From positions 186,001 to 250,000 of the forward strand of contig JAZAYU010000079.1 of assembly GCA_038501625.1 (NCBI GenBank): a DNA stretch of 64,000 nucleotides, in the 5' to 3' direction. The translations under genes and the position numbers were made by a program. Origin of the DNA: Corbicula japonica (lineage: Eukaryota; Mollusca; Bivalvia; Venerida; Cyrenidae). Below the pieces are notes generated by a model. It made no database searches. It was not told where the DNA came from and saw only the letters and a program-made list of their open reading frames with translations. Numbering within the stretch: position 1 is the stretch's first letter; each line of letters starts with the position of its first letter. Positions 58,318-64,000 of this stretch are shown one piece after another.

Positions 58318-59545
58318 ATTTTTATACGCCCGTTTGAAAAACGGGACGTATTATGGGAACACCTGCGGCGGGCGGGCGGGTTGGCGGGCGGGCGGCGTCC
58401 ACATGGTTTCCGCTCTCTAAGTCAAAGAGTTTTCATCCGATCTTTATCAAACTTGGTGAATATGTTGGTGGGCATAATATCTCGACCAAGTTCTATAACC
58501 AGCCAAATCCCCCCGGGCACTCCTGAATTATGGCCCTTCGATTGTCCAAAATTACTGTTTCCGCTCTCTAAGTCAAAGAGTTTTCATCCGGTCTTTATCA
58601 AACTTGGTGAATATGTTGGTGGGCATAATATCTCGACCAAGTTCTTTAACCAGCCAAATCCCCCCAGGCACTCCTGAATTATGGCCCTTGAATTGTCCAA
58701 AATTACTGTTTCCGCACTCTAAGTCAAAGAGTTTTCATCCGGTCTTTATCAAACTTGGTGAATATGTTGGTGGGCATAATATCTCGACCAAGTTCTATAA
58801 CCAGCCAAATCCCCCATGCACTCCTGAATTATGGCCCTTGAATTGTCCAAAATTACTGTTTCCGCTCTCTAAGTCAAAGAGTTTTCATCCGGTCTTTATC
58901 AAACTTGGTGAATATGTTGGTGGGCACAATATCTCGACCAAGTTCTATTACCAGCCAAATCCCCCCAGGCACTCCTGAATTATGGCCCTTGAATTGTCCA
59001 AAATTACTGTTACCGCTCTCTAAGTCAAAGATTTTTCATCCGGTCTTTATCAAACTTGGTGAATATGTTGGTGGACATAATATCTCAACCAAGTTCTATA
59101 ACCAGCCAAATCCCCCCATGCACTCCTGAATTATGGCCCTTCAATTGTCCAAAATTACTGTTTCCGCTCTCTAAGTCAAAGAGTTTTCATCCGGTCTTTA
59201 TCAAACTTGGTGAATATGTTGGTGGGCATAATATCTCGACAAAGTTCTATAACCAGCCAAATCCCCCCAGGCACTCCTGAATTATGGCCCTTGAATTGTC
59301 CAAAATTTCTGTTACCGCTCTCTAAGTCAAAGAGTTTTCATCCGGTCTTTATCAAACTTGATGAATATGTTGGTGGGCATAATATCTCGACCAAGTTCTA
59401 TAACCTGCCGAATCCCCCCAGGCACTCCTGAATTATGGCCCTTGAATTGTCCAAAAACTGAATTAGCGGTATTTGCTCTCCAAGTCGAATAATTTTCATC
59501 GGATCGTTACGCAACTTTGATGATCAGCATTTTGACGGGCGTATT
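58318..59545 (+). mobile_element. array element with seven ~151-bp units and 'acgcccgttt' hairpin end
   Basis: Starts 'ttttatacgcccgtttgaaa' with the hairpin 'cccgttt gaa aaacggg' and a GGGC-rich run (58362-58399); ends 'gacgggcgtattatg'. Seven units of 'ccgctctctaagtcaaagag', 'tcaaacttggtgaatatg', 'ctgaattatggcccttgaat' lie between. Short frames ending at the same stop in each unit ('...NQPNPPRHS') are a repeat by-product. Confidence 0.8.
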
Positions 59546-59737
59546 ATGTGTCAGTTTGGCACTCTTGTTACGAGATGCGATCATGAGTAATAATTTGGTA
59601 ATTCTTTGATCTGTGATTAGAAGACAAACACTTCGAAAATTGTACTGTATACATGTATGAAAATAATTGCGCGATAATTGATTTGTTTGAAACAAATCTA
59701 TTGGCAAGTTGCAGTTAGAACTTAAATTGCAAAATAA

Positions 59738-60151
59738 ATGCATTCTGTGGCATTTTACTGCGCTATCATCGTAACGATCAGTTCATTTTCGTCGGACACA
59801 TTTTCAAGAATGCATGCGCGAAAGAACGACGACTCGTCGATTCTATCTCATTTCAAGAGAAACCGGCCTTGTGAGGCTGATGCCAACTCCATCGGGCATT
59901 CTGAACTTCAAAACTCTAGAAATGAGATCGAGATCATTCCGAATAGCCTTTCAAGAGCGACTCTGACGACGCCAAGTACCCATTCACGTCGTGAAATTAC
60001 TCCGACGCCGGAAGCGGTACCTCAAAATACCGAGACACTGAATCAACGCCGGCTACCTCGAACAGCCAGTTTGATCCAGTCAGGTGTCGATCCTAAGTGG
60101 ATCCTGATTGCAAGAAGTTGGCAATGTTTATATATATACTTAGCCTTGTGA
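59738..60151 (+). CDS. hypothetical small secreted protein, 137 aa
   Basis: Single ORF from ATG 59738. Residues 1-19 (MHSVAFYCAIIVTISSFSS) look like a signal peptide. The rest is rich in Ser, Thr, Arg and Asn with basic pairs (KR near 40, RR near 84 and 103) that could be processing sites. Only three cysteines. The local base composition is more GC-rich than its surroundings. AATAAA follows 10 bp after the stop codon. I recognise no family. It lies inside the stretch that separates two parts of a retroelement, so it may be part of another mobile element. It may also be one exon of a longer gene. Confidence 0.35.
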   Translation: MHSVAFYCAIIVTISSFSSDTFSRMHARKNDDSSILSHFKRNRPCEADANSIGHSELQNSRNEIEIIPNSLSRATLTTPSTHSRREITPTPEAVPQNTETLNQRRLPRTASLIQSGVDPKWILIARSWQCLYIYLAL

Positions 60152-60160
60152 CTTGCATTA

Positions 60161-60166
60161 AATAAA
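60161..60166 (+). promoter_or_regulatory. candidate polyadenylation signal after the small ORF
   Basis: AATAAATAAA occurs 10 bp after the stop at 60151. Such hexamers are frequent in this AT-rich DNA, so the support is weak. Confidence 0.25.
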
Positions 60167-61459
60167 TAAAATAACCCAATTTCATGCTACTATAATAAAA
60201 AGGGAAATATGCATATCAGGAATCGCCACACTCATAAAACACAGCCTCCCCCTGCAGCAAAAAGAAGAGAGGAAAATAAATGATTTGTTTGTTGATTGTT
60301 TAACAAAAAAGAGAACCGTATGGGTTAGCGCTTTGGAACAGTCAGTGGCAAAATAATTTGCTACTGTGGGTTTGAACCAGGTTCTAGGGGTGCACTATAT
60401 AATTTATTATACCTGTTTGTGTTAACTGAATACCTATTATGATATCATGTTTATATATATGAAGCTGTCTATATGTTTATTGGTATCGTAAATAAATTTA
60501 ATTTCAGATTGTGAGTGGGGTTTTTCCACCTTATCAAGAGTGAAGACAAAGCTTAGAAGCAGGCTTAACAATTCAATATTAAATTAATTGTTAATGATAT
60601 CCATGGAAGGTCCTGATGTACTGAAGTTTGATTATAATAAGGCAGTCAGCACTTGGGCCCAAGAAAAAAAGAGGCGTGTGAAAGTTTAATCCTAATCCTG
60701 TCAATTGTAATGAAACACTGAGTTTGAGATATCTTGGATAATGAAGGTGATAAAACTAACTATACAGAGTATATAGTTGGCATTGTAACTTGATGAGATC
60801 AGACCAGTTTATGTAATTAAAACACATGTTGACATACTGTTTACACATTGTTTCACATTAGTTATGTTTTTTTTTAACTTTGTACCTTTCTTGACGCTAA
60901 AGAGATTAAAAAACATTTATGTACTAAATACAGTTGTTGCAGTAAACTTTGGTACAAATATAAAACCGTATAAAATGATAGTTAAAAAATAAAGTTTCGC
61001 GAGCTAAAATCACGAACAGTCCAGCGACAACCCTTCCAAAAACCCTGGGGAGACCGTAAGTAAGTTGGCGAATATTTTTGTTAATGCATTGTTGCGATCG
61101 ACGTAAAGATTGTAACTGTTTCAGTCTCTTAAGGTACGTGCGCCTTGTGCATTTCATTATTGAAACTACTCAGTTGTGGCGGAGCTTGATCATCGTTATT
61201 CTAGCAAAATTTAAGCACTAATCATACGCTCCTGCATCAAAAAGACCCCCAACCTACAAGTGGAAAACCTAATTTCCTTGCATCAAAATACAAGTACCTG
61301 CATCTATTGAAATCCCTGAATATACTGAAATATTTGCTAATGTTGATGATAGTAACTGTCACAAAGTTAAACGAAAAAATCACACATAGTTTCATATGTT
61401 TAAAGTAATGATATCTGTGCAGGGCAAGTTCGATTCAACCAGCGCGCCAGTCTTTCAAC
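60167..61459. other. unassigned stretch
   Basis: No domain, RNA or clear repeat. A 25-bp string around 'ttgaaccaggttctagggg' (near 60370) is shared, inverted, with about 19910-19945, suggesting an old dispersed repeat. Confidence 0.35.
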
Positions 61460-62876
61460 TCTTTCAGCGCTTTGATTATGTTAACAGAATTCTGTACACA
61501 ATATCTATAAATATAAAGCGATTAATTGTAACTCTTGAACCATTGAACCCTTTGGGAAATCCTGCTAACTGATTGATTGTCTGTAAACCATTTTACCCTT
61601 TTCCCCTTAAGCAAATGAGCTAATGATTTTAAAACTCTAAAAACGGCAGTTAATTCCCTCCATGTGGAGGAACGGGACGTTTAGGTGACCACGTACCAAA
61701 AGCATACGAACTAGCGTCTGAGTATACGACTCTCGTGCTAGAAGGCTGAACAAACAAGCGTTTATAATTCAGACTCTCGAGTTCATTCCACCAGAAATTA
61801 ATCTGTTCTTTGCTTTCTTGCGAAATTTTGATATAAAAATCCCAATGAGGAGCTGCAGCAATGTCAATACTCATAAATTTCGTCATCATTAAGCTAATGT
61901 TTCCTAAAACGACTGTCATTGAAATAATTTGACCTACTCGACTGGCTTACAGGAGCACGCTAACGCGACGGTGATAGCACAGCGACTTGTTTACTGCTCT
62001 AAGTGTGTTCGAACATTTTTCAATTCTGTTACTGGGTACTTTCACGACCCAAAATTCAGAGTTTAAATCAAAACCAAGAAAAGGCAAATTTTGCGTGGGT
62101 ATCCAAATGCTTTTTTCTTGTTTTGGGATAAAACCAGAACAGATCAAATCCTCTTTAATTTCTTTACCTATTTTACCTATTCGTAAAGTGTTGTCAAAAT
62201 CACTACAGTGGCAAACCCGTCATCGAGAAAGCATAAAGCTCTTTTGCCTTCGCCCCTCCAGTTTGCTATCAATCGGCGAAAAACTTTGCTAAATACGAAA
62301 GCACTGGATGATAAACCAAATGGCAAGACTAGAAACCTGTAATATTTTGTTGTACCTCGTTCGTCTGGTCAAGCAAACCCTAGAAACTTGGTGTGCTGTG
62401 GAAAAATGTCTACGAAATGACAAGCTGAGTGAATATAAAATTTTATCATCCAAAACCCCTTTTCTAAAAAAAATTAGAGCTACTTTGATATCGTCGTATT
62501 TGAAATACTGCTTCCACAAATGTTTGTTAACTGCTCTAAGATCTAGAGTTAAACGTTTCTTCTCACTAGAACGAAAAGAAACGGTTAAAGGATTTACTTT
62601 GAAAGGTATTTCGTCACAAACTTCGACCAATTTTTTATCTATTAAGTCTTGATTTGCTTTACTCACAAAATCTTTGTTTTCTAAAGCGGATTTGTTGTTT
62701 TGGAAGAAGCATGATTGAGGCGTAGAATAAAAAGGGATTTTGTATCCGTTGGCAATAATATCAATTACAAAATTATTCGCATGTATGGATTTCCAAAAAT
62801 CTAAATTTTGCCTCAAGCGGCCCCTAACAATAATGTCTTTCTTTCCAGACTCATATTCATAATAATCATCTGTCAA
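61460..62876 (-). pseudogene. DIRS/Ngaro-like reverse transcriptase and RNase H, degenerate
   Basis: The - strand piece 62876-62289 has GRLRQNLDFWKSIHANNFV, then VNPLTVSFRS and RLTLDLRAVNKHLWKQ, the fingers of this RT group. The frame then drifts: the palm with the YLDD-type catalytic site is not readable. At 62147-61947 'LPFLGFDLNSEFWVVKVP' is recognisable (post-palm). At 61919-61650 'VVYSDASSYAFGTW' begins RNase H. After a break, 'ELTAVFRVLKSLAHLLKGKR' and 'VKWFTDNQSV' follow to about 61540, with further traces to about 61460. Several frameshifts and stops make it inactive. Confidence 0.75.
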
Positions 62877-62921
62877 AAAAGAAAGTTCTTGTTTATAAGT
62901 AAAGCTACCAACGTTATCGAA

Positions 62922-63632
62922 TTAATACTCATCTTCCAATTCCAAGGGCGACAACTGTTCATTTCCTGGAGGGTTAAATTCCCGATTTGGAATCAAAGAC
63001 GTCTGCGCCGGAAGTGAAGGGGCATTGTCTTCGGTAATGATCGAAGGACCCGCACTAGAAGCATGAACCGCGGACTCCTGATCGTGTTGGCTGGTAGGGT
63101 TGGCCTCGAAAAAACGCAATGTCTTTTGGCTGGTAGACTGGAAAAGGAGCGGTATCTGCACATTGGTACCGAAACGAATCGAGCAGAGCGCCAGAAGTAG
63201 CACTAGCAGTAGGTGCCTTACGTGGTAAACGCTTGACTGCTTTCGATTTACGTCGTTTAAGTGCCTGATTTTCTGCTATCCGTATCATTTTTTGCCATTG
63301 AGCTATCTTTTCGTGTGCTTCAGAAACAAGCTCACTGCCGTACTTTGGTTTGTTATTTTTCAATGCCCAGTAAAGTTGCTTTAGAATTTCCTGAACTTCA
63401 CAGTTAAAATTGTACTTAATTTAATTTTGTTACCCTTCTTTTTCCAGTCGAAATCCAGTCGAAGTCCGACTTCAGTTTTTTAACTTCGTTTCCAACCGAA
63501 AAACTGTTTCCACGGACTTCTTCTCGCTAAGAATTTACATCGTCGTTGTGTTTTTGCAGCTGCAAAGCGATATTGTGTAATTGCTGCTCAATTGAAATGT
63601 TTGTTGAAGTGTTGAAAATTTCGTCCGTCATT
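62922..63632 (-). pseudogene. gag-like ORF of the same retroelement, broken
   Basis: ATG at 63632 starts MTDEIFNTSTNISIEQQLHN, with a stop after about 38 codons. In shifted frames 'DWKKKGNKIK' and 'YNFNCEVQEILKQLYWALKN' lead into the frame at 63363-63055 (SELVSEAHEKIAQWQKMIRI...KRRKSKAVKR) and then 63203-62922, ending LSPLELEDEY just before the RT piece. A WKKKGN-type block and a basic region are usual for this gag-like protein. At least three frame breaks. Confidence 0.65.
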
Positions 63633-64000
63633 GTCGGCTGTCCAAGCGCTGAATGACCACGCGGTTATAAAATCCCGAAAAGCCCGTGCGCAAAAAGAGC
63701 CCTTTAGCAATCCACAGGGGGAATTAATTTTCTTCTAATTCACTACGTTTAAACGCAGAAAATTATATATCTCTTTTACTTAGGCGTAGGCAATTGGGTT
63801 GCAGGGTCGGCGACCGCCGCCAATATTTCGAACATCCGCGGTTATATTTTAGCTTCGCCGCTCCAGTATTTTTTTTATGTCTCCTTAAGTTTTGGGTACA
63901 AGTAAGACAGGCATCGATACGCTCAACAAGCATTGGGATTTATGACTGAAGATGACCAAAGGATGTTAACTGTACATTATGATTGCACGTACAGTGCCCA
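63633..64000. other. flank upstream of the retroelement
   Basis: May contain the retroelement's 5' terminal repeat, but no matching copy lies in the window. Nothing else recognised. Confidence 0.3.

Noticed and set aside
58315..59431. Series of 74-124-codon frames ending in the same peptide.
   Set aside because: Phase-shifted readings of seven copies of a 151-bp array unit. No independent evidence of coding.
19885..60420. Possible tRNA-derived SINEs at about 19890-20000 (-) and 60312-60420 (+), sharing 'ttgaaccaggttctaggg'.
   Set aside because: A B-box-like word is present but the A box is doubtful and the shared segment is only about 25 bp. Too little to call.

Overview
This window is nuclear DNA of an animal, most likely a bivalve mollusc. 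It is AT-rich, its genes are split by long introns, the metazoan telomere motif TTAGGG occurs inside repeats, and it is crowded with short hairpin-ended elements carrying tandem arrays, a style typical of clam and oyster genomes. The species cannot be fixed from the sequence alone.

Two complete multi-exon genes can be assembled by splice sites and phase. (1) A mitochondrial-clan cytochrome P450 on the + strand (4402-16370, 9 exons, 510 residues) has a basic presequence-like N-terminus, the PGP hinge, WxxxR, ExxR, PERW and the haem-cysteine signature. (2) A Fic-domain protein on the - strand (32562 down to 22180, 5 coding exons, 541 residues) has an intact HPFGDGNGR active site and a long charged N-terminal region. 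The two genes converge, with 5.8 kb of repeats between their stop codons. A weaker candidate is a one-exon 137-residue ORF with a signal-peptide-like start (59738-60151, +).

The rest is mostly repeats. 430-2800: degenerate ~150-bp repeats and a ~1.02-kb tandem duplication. 4016-16584: the P450 gene, with mobile elements or arrays in nearly every intron and a MITE just upstream of the start codon. 17089-21640: a 159-bp array element, a truncated relative, and a hammerhead-ribozyme-like motif. 24045-30128: two large array elements in Fic introns. 32790-40920: more array elements, a ~2-kb tandem duplication, and nested MITEs. 41119-43350: a fold-back-type element next to a perfect 116-bp palindrome. 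43494-51655: an 8.2-kb inverted structure built of a 114-bp satellite with higher-order repeats. 53137-55680: a dead non-LTR retrotransposon with a mariner element inside it. 56221-56800: a 27-28-bp minisatellite. 57003-63632: pieces of a DIRS/Ngaro-like retroelement (gag-like, reverse transcriptase, RNase H), apparently split by about 4 kb that includes another array element.

The most unusual features are the giant satellite fold-back; the apparent common ancestry of the 145-160-bp cores in several differently ended element families; repeated perfect DR1 nuclear-receptor-type sites in one of those cores; and the hammerhead-like motif. All calls come from reading the sequence by eye. No database search, alignment program or RNA evidence was available.
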